A DNA stretch of 64,000 nucleotides from Tenuibacillus multivorans (lineage in GTDB: Bacteria > Bacillota > Bacilli > Bacillales > Alkalibacillaceae), in the NCBI RefSeq assembly GCF_900103915.1, contig NZ_FNIG01000004.1, positions 186,001-250,000 on the forward strand. Direction: 5' to 3'. The notes beneath the pieces are model-generated. The model was given only the letters and a program-made list of their open reading frames with translations, made no database searches and was not told where the DNA came from. This document shows, in pieces, positions 32,371 to 40,673 of the stretch. How positions within the stretch are numbered: position 1 is the first letter of the stretch; each line of letters begins with the position of its first letter. A program made the translations under genes and the position numbers.

Positions 32371-33135
32371 ATGAGGAATAAAAAATCTAGACAAACGATG
32401 AAGTATTTTTTTGTAGCGTTTGTAGTAAGTGTGTTAGTCGGGTATATATTTACAGCAATATTTTCAAGTGCGGAGGATATAGATGTCGGAAAAGATTTTG
32501 ACATTGTTGAAACGGAGTTTGAAGGAATTCGGATGCTTACCTTTGATAAACAGGAAGAACTGTACGAAATTAAGTTTCAGTTGCCTGTGTTCGAATCAGA
32601 TCGATTGAATAATTATTTTAAAAGGTATATGAAGCAGACTAATCAGGAGTTTTTAAACACGATTAAGGGAAATGTCACAGAGGAACGACCTGGAAGTCTA
32701 TATGTCATCCTTGATATTTATTCAAGTGGGACAGATCTCTACTCTCTAGTTTCTTCAGAGGAAGCCTATACTGGGGGCGCAAATGTCAATCAGACAAAGG
32801 AAGTATGGATGGTTGATTTACAAACCAATAAGCTTATTCAACAGAGCACACTATTTGAGAATATCCAGCAAGCACGTGATGTCATCATGCCACAGGTAAG
32901 AGATGCGCTATTAGAGTCTGAATACGGGGTCTTTGAAGACGAATTAAATGATTGGATGAAACAACCCAATTATGATTTTAATAACATGTACATTCGTGAC
33001 GGGAATTTAGTTTTTAAATTTGACAAGTATGAGGTTGCACCTGGAGCATCAGGCATGCCTGAGGTTGACATTCCAATTGATGAGGAAATAAGGGGTTTAT
33101 TCAAACAAGAGTGGTTACAACGGATAGAAGGATAA
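32371..33135 (+). CDS. DUF3298 (RsiV-like) membrane-anchored protein
   Basis: A 254-residue protein with a single N-terminal membrane helix (about 10-30) and an extracytoplasmic domain. The C-terminal signature FDKYEVAPGASGMPEVDIPI is that of DUF3298, found in the sigma-V anti-sigma RsiV and in PdaC-like deacetylases. AYTGGANVN (about 131) is also typical. Unlike RsiV it is not next to an ECF sigma gene here, and its cytoplasmic part is only about ten residues, too short for a sigma-binding domain. It is probably a ligand-binding envelope protein (RsiV binds lysozyme). Confidence 0.8.
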   Translation: MRNKKSRQTMKYFFVAFVVSVLVGYIFTAIFSSAEDIDVGKDFDIVETEFEGIRMLTFDKQEELYEIKFQLPVFESDRLNNYFKRYMKQTNQEFLNTIKGNVTEERPGSLYVILDIYSSGTDLYSLVSSEEAYTGGANVNQTKEVWMVDLQTNKLIQQSTLFENIQQARDVIMPQVRDALLESEYGVFEDELNDWMKQPNYDFNNMYIRDGNLVFKFDKYEVAPGASGMPEVDIPIDEEIRGLFKQEWLQRIEG

Positions 33136-33140
33136 TAAAA

Positions 33141-33167
33141 GACTCGCTACCACGGCGAGTCCTTTCG
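33141..33167. terminator. Terminator between convergent genes
   Basis: GACTCGC / GCGAGTC stem with seven-base loop; A and T runs flank it. Confidence 0.75.
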
Positions 33168-33185
33168 TTATAACCCCTAAAATTT

Positions 33186-35057
33186 TTAATTTGCCAGATT
33201 ATCAAGCTGACCCTGATACAGATTAGCATAGTGTCCATTTTGTTTGATAAGCTCTTGGTGTGTGCCTATTTCGATAATACGCCCGTGTTCAAGCATGATG
33301 ATTTGATCGGCGTTTTGTATCGTATTGAGTCGGTGTGCAATGACAAAACTTGTACGCCCTTTCATGAGACGTTGTAAGGCCTCTTGAATTTTGACTTCTG
33401 TTACAGTATCAATACTGCTTGTCGCTTCATCTAAGACTAAAATCTTTGGATCAGCCAATATCGCACGAGCGATTGTTATTAATTGTTTTTGACCTTGACT
33501 AATCCCACTGCCATTAGGGTCTAAAACGGTATCGTACTGCTCTGACATTTTCATAATAAAGAAATGGGCATTGGCATTTTTCGCTGCTTCAATGACTTCT
33601 TCATCTGTTGCATCTAAACGGCCATAGCGAATATTTTCACGGATCGTACCCTCAAATAAAAAGGCATCCTGTAAGACAAAGGCCATATATTTTCTTAAAC
33701 TTGTACGCTTAATATCTTTAATTTCCGTTCCATCTAATAAAATTTGACCACTATCGTAATTATAAAAGCGTGAAATTAAATTGATAATGGTTGTTTTTCC
33801 CGCTCCAGTATGGCCGACAAAAGCTACCGTCTCACCAGCGTCAGCTTTAAATGAGACATTATTTAAGACCACTTCATCTTCATCATAGGAAAACGTAACA
33901 TCACGAAATTCCACGTCTCCATTTGGTTCGTTAATTTCAATCGCATCGTCTTCATCAAGCTCCTCACTATCTTCATCAATGATATTAAAGACACGTTCAG
34001 CACCAGCTACGGCTGATAAGAGCTGATTAAATTGGTTCGATAATTCGTTTAAAGGCCGCGTGAACTGTCGGGCTAGCTCTGTGAAAATCACAATGGTACC
34101 AACCGTTGCCATATCGTAAATGACGAGGACACCACCAACAAATGCAATAATTGCAAAACTAAATGAGTTTAACATGTTCATCAGCTTAGGAATCATGCCA
34201 GAGAATACAGATGCCCAATAACTTGAGCGCATCACGTCATCATTTTTACTTTCAAACGTGTTTGTTACTCGTTCTTCCTGGGAAAACGTTTTAACGATTT
34301 TCTGTCCAGACACAATTTCTTCAACATAGCCGTTTAATTCGCCGAGTCGCTTTTGTTGGATTTTAAATAAAGGACCTGTACGCTTCGTAATCCACTTCAT
34401 CCCAAAGACCATCATCGGGATAATTGTCAATGTCACAACGGCTAATAAGGGACTTAAGAAAAACATGACTGAAACGGTTCCTATTAATGTTAGGACACTT
34501 GAGAATATTTGTATAACTGACATATTCAGTGTATTACTAATGTTGTCGACGTCATTGGTCACACGGCTCATGATTTCACCGAACTGTCTTTTATCAAAAA
34601 AGGCAATCGGCAGCAAATGGAGTTGGTTAAATAACTCAGAACGTAAATGATAAACCGTGTTCTGTGCAATCCCAATCATTAAGAAGTGCTGAAGAAACAT
34701 AGATATTGAATAAAAAATGTAAATGAACAGTAAGGCAATCATCACTTGTCCTAGACCAGTTAATTCTTGATTGACAATAAATTCATCTACAGCTTGCCCT
34801 ATCATATACGGACCGAGAATGGCCAGAGCTGAACTGACGACAATCATTAAAAAGACAAAAAGGAGAAGCCCTTTTTCATCCATAAGATAACCCCAGATTC
34901 GTTTAATCGTCCCTTTCCAATCACGAACTTTTGGCTTGGCACGGGGATCATCCACTTTATTAGCTTCATTTAAATCGATTTTTTCATAATTAAATGGCTG
35001 GATAAAAAGATCTTTAAAGCTCACGGACACCCTCCTTTCCGAACTGTGATTCGACAA
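33186..35057 (-). CDS. ABC exporter half-transporter (YfiC-like), second subunit
   Basis: A 623-residue fusion of a six-helix type IV (type I exporter) membrane domain (about 60-370) and an ATPase. The ATPase has Walker A GHTGAGKTT (about 416), Q-loop VLQDAFLFEGTIREN, signature GISQGQKQL in place of LSGGQ, Walker B ILVLDEATSSID and switch His IAHRL. The partner subunit overlaps its start by 44 bases, so the two form a heterodimer like YfiB/YfiC or BmrC/BmrD. The altered signature suggests an asymmetric ATPase pair. It probably exports hydrophobic compounds or lipids. Confidence 0.9.
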   Translation of the reverse strand: MSNHSSERRVSVSFKDLFIQPFNYEKIDLNEANKVDDPRAKPKVRDWKGTIKRIWGYLMDEKGLLLFVFLMIVVSSALAILGPYMIGQAVDEFIVNQELTGLGQVMIALLFIYIFYSISMFLQHFLMIGIAQNTVYHLRSELFNQLHLLPIAFFDKRQFGEIMSRVTNDVDNISNTLNMSVIQIFSSVLTLIGTVSVMFFLSPLLAVVTLTIIPMMVFGMKWITKRTGPLFKIQQKRLGELNGYVEEIVSGQKIVKTFSQEERVTNTFESKNDDVMRSSYWASVFSGMIPKLMNMLNSFSFAIIAFVGGVLVIYDMATVGTIVIFTELARQFTRPLNELSNQFNQLLSAVAGAERVFNIIDEDSEELDEDDAIEINEPNGDVEFRDVTFSYDEDEVVLNNVSFKADAGETVAFVGHTGAGKTTIINLISRFYNYDSGQILLDGTEIKDIKRTSLRKYMAFVLQDAFLFEGTIRENIRYGRLDATDEEVIEAAKNANAHFFIMKMSEQYDTVLDPNGSGISQGQKQLITIARAILADPKILVLDEATSSIDTVTEVKIQEALQRLMKGRTSFVIAHRLNTIQNADQIIMLEHGRIIEIGTHQELIKQNGHYANLYQGQLDNLAN

Positions 35058-36744
35058 TTTTTTGATATAACTCTGATGACTTGATCAATTCATTATGATT
35101 CCCTGTTGCTAGAAGTTTGCCATCATCTAAAAGGAAAATACGGTCAGCGTTCATCGCCGTTATGACCTTTTGTGTCACAATCAGCGTCGTACATTGATAG
35201 GCTTGAATCGCATCGAGTAAGTGGGACTCGGTTTTTAAATCAAGTGCACTCGTACTATCATCTAACATTAAAATCCTTGGTTGTCTAATAAGAGCACGTG
35301 CAATAGATACCCGTTGTTTTTGCCCACCGGATAAGTTGACACCCTTTTGACCGATTGGCGTCTCGTAGCCATTAGGTAACGCATTAATTGTATCGTGAAT
35401 TTGGGCATCTTTAGCGGCTTGAATAATTTCATCCTCGGTAGCCCCATTTTTACCCCAGCGAATGTTTTCGCGGATCGATCCGGTGAAAAGGAGTGGGGCT
35501 TGTGGGACATAACCAATCGCACGACGTAAATGATTGAGTTTAAAGTCACGAACATCGTGACCATCTAGAAAAACAGCACCATTAGTGACATCATATAAAC
35601 GAGGGATGAGCTGAAATAACGACGTTTTTCCAGAACCTGTTGCTCCAATGATTGCGATTTTTTCCTGTGGTTTGACTTTGAATGATAAGTCCATCAGTAC
35701 ATTTTCTTGATAGTTAGGGTAATGGAATGATACGTTGGAAAATTCTATAGCACCATCCTTAACCCGATATTGATCGTTAGCATTTTTTGTTTCTATTAAG
35801 TCAATATCAGCATCTAACACTCGTTCAATCCGTTCAGCTGAGGCTTTCATTCGCGCAAGTGCCATCGTTAAAAATCCAAACATCGAAATCGCCATCGATA
35901 CGCGTAAGGCGTAGTTTACGATCGCTACAACGTCCCCGACCTCGGCGTTATTGGAACCGACTTCGATATTTCCATACCATAAGATGAATAGTAAGCTCAT
36001 GTTCATGACGAATAACAGAATAGGCATGGACGCTTCAATTAAACGGAGCGATGTTTTTGTATATGTCATTAACTCTGTATTTGTTTTCTTAAAACGATTT
36101 GTTTCATAGCGTTTACGTAAGAAAGCCTTAATGAGACGAATTCCTGAAAGGTTTTCCTGCATAATACGATTGACGTTATCTAGACGTGCTTGAACCTTTT
36201 CAAATAGTTTTCCACCCTTTCGAACAAGCCAAAGTAAGGAACCGATGAGTAAGGGAACTGTTACGAGGAAGATCAGCGCAATTCGCCAGTTCACGATAAA
36301 CGCCATCACCACACCGCCGATAACAAGTAGCGGTGCACGCAACATGATCCGTAATCCCATAAATATTCCGTTTTGAATCATTCGAATATCATTTGTAAAA
36401 CGAGTCACCAGTGATGATGTTGGATACTCATTTAAATTCTTAAATGAAAAAGCCTGCACCTTATCGAACAGTTTTTGTCTGACGTCATATCCGAAACGAA
36501 AGGTGACGTGCGATGCATAAAACGAGTTAAATACACCTGCCACAAAGGAAAGGAATGCAAGGCCAACCATGATGGAGCCCCAATAGATAATCGCGTCTAA
36601 ATTTTGTGTTTGAATCCCTTGGTCAATCATTTTCCCTAAGAAGAAGGGGAGCATTAACTCAACAGCAAGCTCAATTAACATGAGTGACCAAGCGATAATT
36701 ATATGTAAATAGTACGGTTTTAAGTAACGTACGACGTATTTCAT
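35014..36744 (-). CDS. ABC exporter half-transporter (YfiB-like), first subunit
   Basis: A 576-residue protein beginning MKYVVRYLKPYYLHIIIAW, with six membrane helices and an ATPase: Walker A GATGSGKTS (about 366), signature [15 protein letters not shown], Walker B ILMLDDSTSALD. The catalytic Glu after Walker B is Asp or Ser here (LDDSTSALD), and the switch region reads IVTQKV, without the His. These changes mark the degenerate nucleotide-binding site of heterodimeric exporters, complementing the canonical residues of the partner. The residues at each site are seen directly; the asymmetry follows from the family. Confidence 0.9.
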   Translation of the reverse strand: MKYVVRYLKPYYLHIIIAWSLMLIELAVELMLPFFLGKMIDQGIQTQNLDAIIYWGSIMVGLAFLSFVAGVFNSFYASHVTFRFGYDVRQKLFDKVQAFSFKNLNEYPTSSLVTRFTNDIRMIQNGIFMGLRIMLRAPLLVIGGVVMAFIVNWRIALIFLVTVPLLIGSLLWLVRKGGKLFEKVQARLDNVNRIMQENLSGIRLIKAFLRKRYETNRFKKTNTELMTYTKTSLRLIEASMPILLFVMNMSLLFILWYGNIEVGSNNAEVGDVVAIVNYALRVSMAISMFGFLTMALARMKASAERIERVLDADIDLIETKNANDQYRVKDGAIEFSNVSFHYPNYQENVLMDLSFKVKPQEKIAIIGATGSGKTSLFQLIPRLYDVTNGAVFLDGHDVRDFKLNHLRRAIGYVPQAPLLFTGSIRENIRWGKNGATEDEIIQAAKDAQIHDTINALPNGYETPIGQKGVNLSGGQKQRVSIARALIRQPRILMLDDSTSALDLKTESHLLDAIQAYQCTTLIVTQKVITAMNADRIFLLDDGKLLATGNHNELIKSSELYQKIVESQFGKEGVREL

Positions 36745-36993
36745 GATGAGTCCCCCAACAGTTATTATTTTAATCCAATAGTAATTATTTTACCGCGAAT
36801 TTTCCAAAATAAATAGTACGGTAACCGAAACTTTTTCATTTTTTTAACTTAAGTCTTAGGTGGGTTTAATACGTAAATATATACTCGGCTAAAAGGGTTA
36901 CTAGCAAATTGGAAATTTAGCTTTTATCTCAATAGTTGAAAGAAAGCCGTGGCTAGGTATTTCTACTGTTCTGAAAAATGTACATAATATTAC

Positions 36994-37023
36994 TTGACAG
37001 GAATATTCTTTATATGGAATAAT
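36994..37023 (+). promoter_or_regulatory. Promoter of the ArsR-SRPBCC-VOC operon with possible operator
   Basis: TTGACA (36994-36999), 18 bases, AATAAT (37018-37023). The spacer holds an imperfect inverted repeat AATATTC/GAATAAT that could be the autoregulatory site of the ArsR-type protein downstream. The stretch 36745-36990 holds no gene that I can support. Confidence 0.5.
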
Positions 37024-37081
37024 CGATTCATCAACAAGGTGTGTCAATGTTAAAGTGAAGAATCCGGAGGTGGTATTCTTA

Positions 37082-37144
37082 ATGCAGCAAAATGCGCTTA
37101 TGGGTTTACGTAAAATACAAATAACGGGAGCTGATTCAACATGA
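37082..37144 (+). CDS. Possible 20-codon leader peptide overlapping the regulator start
   Basis: ATG at 37082 with GGAGGTGG eight bases upstream, encoding MQQNALMGLRKIQITGADST. Its TGA overlaps the ATG of the next gene (ATGA), so ribosomes finishing it could re-start on the regulator gene. It may serve only for coupling. Confidence 0.4.
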   Translation: MQQNALMGLRKIQITGADST

Positions 37145-37467
37145 ACGCACAAACATTTAATGCATTGGCGGAACCCAATCGACTTGATATCGTCGACCTC
37201 CTTCTTGAAGAACCGCTTCCAGTAGGAGAAATTGCGGATAAACTAAAGCTAAACCAACCCCAAACTTCGAAGCATCTTCGTGTATTGAGTGAAGCTGGTC
37301 TCGTTGAGGTTCAGCCGATAGCTAATCGTCGTATTTATAAGCTAAGACCAGAACCGTTTCAAGAATTGGATAGCTGGCTTGACTCCTACCGTCGCATGTG
37401 GGAGGCGCGGATGGATCGGCTGGACGATTATCTCAATGTATTACAGGGAAAGAAACCATTGAATTGA
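37141..37467 (+). CDS. ArsR family transcriptional regulator without metal-site cysteines
   Basis: A 108-residue winged helix protein: FNALAEPNRLDIVDLLLEEPLPVGEIA, then KLNQPQTSKHLRVLSEAGLVEVQPIANRRIYKLRP, the ArsR recognition helix and wing, quoted in parts. It has no cysteine, so it does not sense metals in the ArsR/SmtB way. This subgroup is regularly paired with AHSA1/SRPBCC and PhnB-like VOC genes, as here. GGGAG lies about 12 bases upstream. Confidence 0.9.
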   Translation: MNAQTFNALAEPNRLDIVDLLLEEPLPVGEIADKLKLNQPQTSKHLRVLSEAGLVEVQPIANRRIYKLRPEPFQELDSWLDSYRRMWEARMDRLDDYLNVLQGKKPLN

Positions 37468-37673
37468 TGAATTGGAAGCGATAAAACACGATATTTTCAC
37501 AAAGTCACTTCTATCAATTGTATGTATGGTGACTGATTAAGCAAAAACATCAAGTTCGAAGACATAGTAGTCAACCTTTCCATAAGCGTGTTTAATTATG
37601 CTGATGATAAAGAGTATTGATTAAGGTAAATGTGAAGCGGAGAAAGATTATACAATTGGATGGAGGAGTTAAA

Positions 37674-38189
37674 ATGTCAATTAACGAATTAACCTCTAGA
37701 GTAGAAAACGATCAGGTGCTGGTACTGGAGCACATTTTTGGGGCACCTCGTGATCTCGTGTTCAAAATGTTTAAAGAACCTGAGCATCTCAAGCATTGGT
37801 GGGGACCTATTGGCTGGGATCTTCCTGTTTGCCACATTGATTTTCGACCGGGCGGTACATGGCATTTCTGTATGAAATGCATTGACCGGAATCAAGGGGA
37901 ATTTTATGGGATGGAATCTTGGGGAAAAGTCGTTTACAAGGATATTATTGAGCCCGAGATGATTTCTTACACCGATTACTTCTCAGATGCTGATGGAAAT
38001 ATTGACGAGAGTTTGCCATCATCAGAGATCACGTTGGAATTCATCGATTTAGGTGATAAAACGAGGCTAGTTAACCGTGCTGAATATGTATCCGCAGAAG
38101 CTCTTAAGACTGTCATGGACATGGGGATGTTAGAAGGTATCACGGAAACTTGGAACCGTCTAGAAGAGCATCTAAAAGAAGTAAAATAA
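37674..38189 (+). CDS. SRPBCC/AHSA1 domain protein
   Basis: ATG 37674 follows TGGAGGAG; an open extension upstream lacks a ribosome site. The 171-residue protein has the AHSA1 pattern: FGAPRDLVFKMFKEPEHLKHWW (about 22-43), FRPGGTWHFCMK, then DKTRLVNRAEYVSAEALKTV and a terminal GMLEGITETWNRLEEHL helix. The hydrophobic cavity of the fold binds a ligand not known here. Second gene of the ArsR operon. It is a paralogue of the broken SRPBCC gene at 1432-1871. Confidence 0.88.
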   Translation: MSINELTSRVENDQVLVLEHIFGAPRDLVFKMFKEPEHLKHWWGPIGWDLPVCHIDFRPGGTWHFCMKCIDRNQGEFYGMESWGKVVYKDIIEPEMISYTDYFSDADGNIDESLPSSEITLEFIDLGDKTRLVNRAEYVSAEALKTVMDMGMLEGITETWNRLEEHLKEVK

Positions 38190-38222
38190 AGCATACCCTA
38201 TATTTAAAAGGAGGAACTATCA

Positions 38223-39131
38223 ATGATAAATCAAAAAATTGTTCCCCATCTGTGGTTTAATCAAGAAGCGCAAGAAGCCGCACAATTTTATACATCTATT
38301 TTTCCGGATTCAAAAGTGATCAATATCGCAACCGTACGTGATACGCCATCTGGAGATAGTGATATCGTTTCTTTTAATCTTGCAGGCTATTCATTCATGG
38401 CTATAAATGGTGGCCCACATTTTCAGTTCAATCCTTCGATTTCTTTTTTTGTCAATTTTGATCCTTCAAGAGATGAGAACGCGAGAGACAATTTAGATCA
38501 GCTTTGGGAAAAGCTATCCCAAGGTGGAACACCACTTATGCCACTCCAAGAATATCCGTTCAGTAAACGCTACGGATGGATACAGGATAAGTATGGCCTG
38601 ACATGGCAGCTGATCCTCACAAACCCAGAAGGTGAGGAACGGCCATTTATTGTACCTTCATTAATGTTTGTTCAGGATGTGTGCGGTAAGGCAGAAGAAG
38701 CCAGTGACTTTTATCTTTCTGTTTTCCATGATTCAAGACGAGGGGAAATCGCTCGTTATCCTGCTGGCATGGAACCAGAAAAGGAAGGGACGTTGATGTT
38801 TACAGATTTTATGCTTAATAATCAATGGTTAGCCGCCATGGACAGTGCGGGGCCACATGACTTTACATTTAATGAGGCCATTTCACTTTTAGTTCGGTGT
38901 GACAATCAAGAAGAGATAGATGACTACTGGGAAAAGCTTTCATCAGATCCTAAAGCTGAACAATGCGGTTGGTTGAAAGATAAGTACGGAGTCTCTTGGC
39001 AAGTCTGGCCAGAGGTTATGGGAGAAATGATGGCGAACGGGACGAACGAACAAATGGAACGATTAACCCAAACATTTCTCCAAATGAAAAAATTTAACAT
39101 AGAAAAATTAAGAGAAGCCTATCAAGGTTAG
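38223..39131 (+). CDS. PhnB-like protein with two VOC (3-demethylubiquinone-methyltransferase-like) domains
   Basis: A 302-residue protein formed by two tandem PhnB-type domains. The first opens IVPHLWFNQEAQEAAQFYTSIFPDS (residues 5-30) and closes YGWIQDKYGLTWQLILTNP. The second opens VPSLMFVQDVCGKAEEASDFY and closes CGWLKDKYGVSWQVWPEVM. The repeated (Y/C)GW.(Q/K)DKYG..WQ motif is the mark of the family. AAAAGGAGGA precedes the ATG. Third gene after the ArsR and SRPBCC genes. Biochemical role unknown. Confidence 0.9.
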   Translation: MINQKIVPHLWFNQEAQEAAQFYTSIFPDSKVINIATVRDTPSGDSDIVSFNLAGYSFMAINGGPHFQFNPSISFFVNFDPSRDENARDNLDQLWEKLSQGGTPLMPLQEYPFSKRYGWIQDKYGLTWQLILTNPEGEERPFIVPSLMFVQDVCGKAEEASDFYLSVFHDSRRGEIARYPAGMEPEKEGTLMFTDFMLNNQWLAAMDSAGPHDFTFNEAISLLVRCDNQEEIDDYWEKLSSDPKAEQCGWLKDKYGVSWQVWPEVMGEMMANGTNEQMERLTQTFLQMKKFNIEKLREAYQG

Positions 39132-39146
39132 AATCGTAATAGAAAA

Positions 39147-39535
39147 GAGTGTGGGATAAAAATAACTAGAGGGTGATGAAAGGCGAACAATATCATCTAA
39201 TATAATTAAAAATGAACGGAGTCAAAATGCGTAGACGCCTCGTCGACTAAAAACGGCCACGTCCTGCGCCTGCGGTTACTCGGCGCAAACTTACGCAAGG
39301 ATGTAACGCAAGTAGCATTTGTGGCCAACGCCGACACTTGAACATCCAGTTCTTCGCGGTGACAGCACGAGTCTCGAGACCCCGCAGGCAGCGCTTTTCT
39401 GCCGAGGAGGCTCGAGCCGTGCCCGCGGCAAGCGAAGCATTTTGACGTAGTGAATAAAATCTGAACTAATTCATGAATAATTGAATCTAGTTCGGATTTT
39501 ATGTTTTTAATAAAGTTTTGTCTCAGCCCCTATCA
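39147..39535 (+). repeat. GC-rich interspersed element with nested inverted repeats
   Basis: The region is much richer in GC than its surroundings and has no gene. Perfect arms GTCAAAATGC (39221-39230) and GCATTTTGAC (39437-39446) enclose it. Inside are GGCCAC/GTGGCC (39255-39260, 39321-39326), a stem GCACGAG..CTCGAG against CTCGAGCCGTGC (39365-39421 area) and GGCAG/CTGCC. A terminator-like stem AAAATCTGAACTA / TAGTTCGGATTTT follows. The outermost flanks, GTGGGATAAAA and TTTTGTCTCAGCCCC, are loosely inverted. I recall similar sequences between genes in other Bacillaceae, so this is probably a dispersed repeat family. Confidence 0.75.
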
Positions 39536-39600
39536 TTAATCCAGTTATTCAAGGAGTAAAACATTTTATATCGGTACATAAACCTTTGAAAAATCTGGCC

Positions 39601-40194
39601 TTATTTCTGACCAGATCGTGTTGCACGTTTTATTTTTGTATTAGCTTCTTGTTCAATAAGGTCTTTCAGCTCTGTCAAGACAGGGCTAAAGGATGTGTGA
39701 CGACCAAGCATGTAGCTCATATCATACTCAATCGGAAGCCAGGTTTTAATGTCAGCTTCGTTATGCTGGATTTGCGCTTCAAGCTTATCAAGGGCGTTAG
39801 CAACTTTAGCTTCATAAGTCTGTTTATCTTCAAATTCATGCCAAAGGTCATACCATTCTTGTCCCTGTTCACCGCCAATAAGTTCCATTATTCTAAGGAT
39901 GGCTTGTTCTTCATTTTTAGCCTTCACCAGTTTTGCTTCGTCATCATTTAATGTATCAAAAGCCGGAATGTCACCAGCTTCTGCTTCAACTAAATCATGA
40001 ATAATAATCATTTTGAGCAGTTTAAGCTGATCAATCTCCTTTTCTAAATATGGTGAAATAAGCATGCCCATTAAAGAAACGCGCCAAGTATGCTCTGCGA
40101 CGCTTTCTTGACGTCCGTCAGATAGCCAGCTATGGCGTAATTCAGACTTCAATTTTTCCGATAAATGAATGACTTCCATTATATTATCTAGCAT
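39601..40194 (-). CDS. HD domain phosphohydrolase (YfbR/HDDC2-like)
   Basis: ATG 40194 follows GAGGAG at seven bases; a GTG at 40212 is upstream of that site. The 197-residue protein has the HD metal motif: His in VAEHTWRVSLMG (about 30-41), HD in MIIIHDLVEAEAGDIP (about 66-81) and a later Asp in NALDKLEAQIQH. The HDLxE-GD form is that of 5'-deoxynucleotidase YfbR and human HDDC2, which hydrolyse dNMPs. Likely a nucleotidase in nucleotide pool clearance. Monocistronic. Confidence 0.87.
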   Translation of the reverse strand: MLDNIMEVIHLSEKLKSELRHSWLSDGRQESVAEHTWRVSLMGMLISPYLEKEIDQLKLLKMIIIHDLVEAEAGDIPAFDTLNDDEAKLVKAKNEEQAILRIMELIGGEQGQEWYDLWHEFEDKQTYEAKVANALDKLEAQIQHNEADIKTWLPIEYDMSYMLGRHTSFSPVLTELKDLIEQEANTKIKRATRSGQK

Positions 40195-40325
40195 TTTTTT
40201 ACTCCTCGTCACTTTTTATAGAAAGTTTATATCATCCTACTTGGGTTGTATAGTGTATTCTCTTAAAAGACACGTTCATCACCACGTGCTATAATAACAT
40301 TAGTACTTCGAAGGGAGTTTTTCCT

Positions 40326-40610
40326 ATCTTACACCAACACCCTTATTACACCGTAAGACGTGAAATTGATTATTTTAATTTCCAACAAAAGAAGATTGAA
40401 GATGAGCATTGGGTAGTGCTTTATGAGGATAAATTGGTGACAGAAGAAAAGGAATATCCGATTCATCAAGTGTTTGATTTATCATATAAAATGCTTTCCA
40501 ATCGGTATGGATTCTTTTATCTTCATACGAATAAAGGTGTTGTAACACTTCATATCAAAGAATCACCAGCTGAATTCATTAAAAAATTTAGAACGGTTGA
40601 GCGAAAATAG
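40326..40610 (+). CDS. Short protein of unknown function with no canonical start codon
   Basis: The frame is convincingly coding from about 40329 (LHQHPYYTVRREIDYFNF ... VVLYEDKLVTEEKEYPIHQV ... FFYLHTNKGVVTLHIKESP) to the stop at 40610. A clear ribosome site AAGGGAG (40311-40317) lies eight bases before an ATC codon at 40326. No in-frame ATG, GTG or TTG exists between that site and 40416, where a GTG without a ribosome site begins in mid-domain. Either ATC initiates translation or the start codon has been mutated. The product, about 94 residues, looks like a small beta-rich (PH-like) domain. Start uncertain. Confidence 0.6.
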   Translation: MLHQHPYYTVRREIDYFNFQQKKIEDEHWVVLYEDKLVTEEKEYPIHQVFDLSYKMLSNRYGFFYLHTNKGVVTLHIKESPAEFIKKFRTVERK

Positions 40611-40673
40611 ACACACGGTCACTTTCAAGTGTGTCTATTATAAATTATAATAGGTAGAGGTTTAGGGGGAATA

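Noticed and set aside
32371-33135. Anti-sigma-V factor RsiV
   Set aside because: No sigma gene is adjacent, and the cytoplasmic part is too short for the sigma-binding domain; only the outer DUF3298 domain is shared.
39586-39951. Plus-strand open frame opposite the HD-domain gene
   Set aside because: Shadow of the well-supported HD phosphohydrolase on the minus strand.
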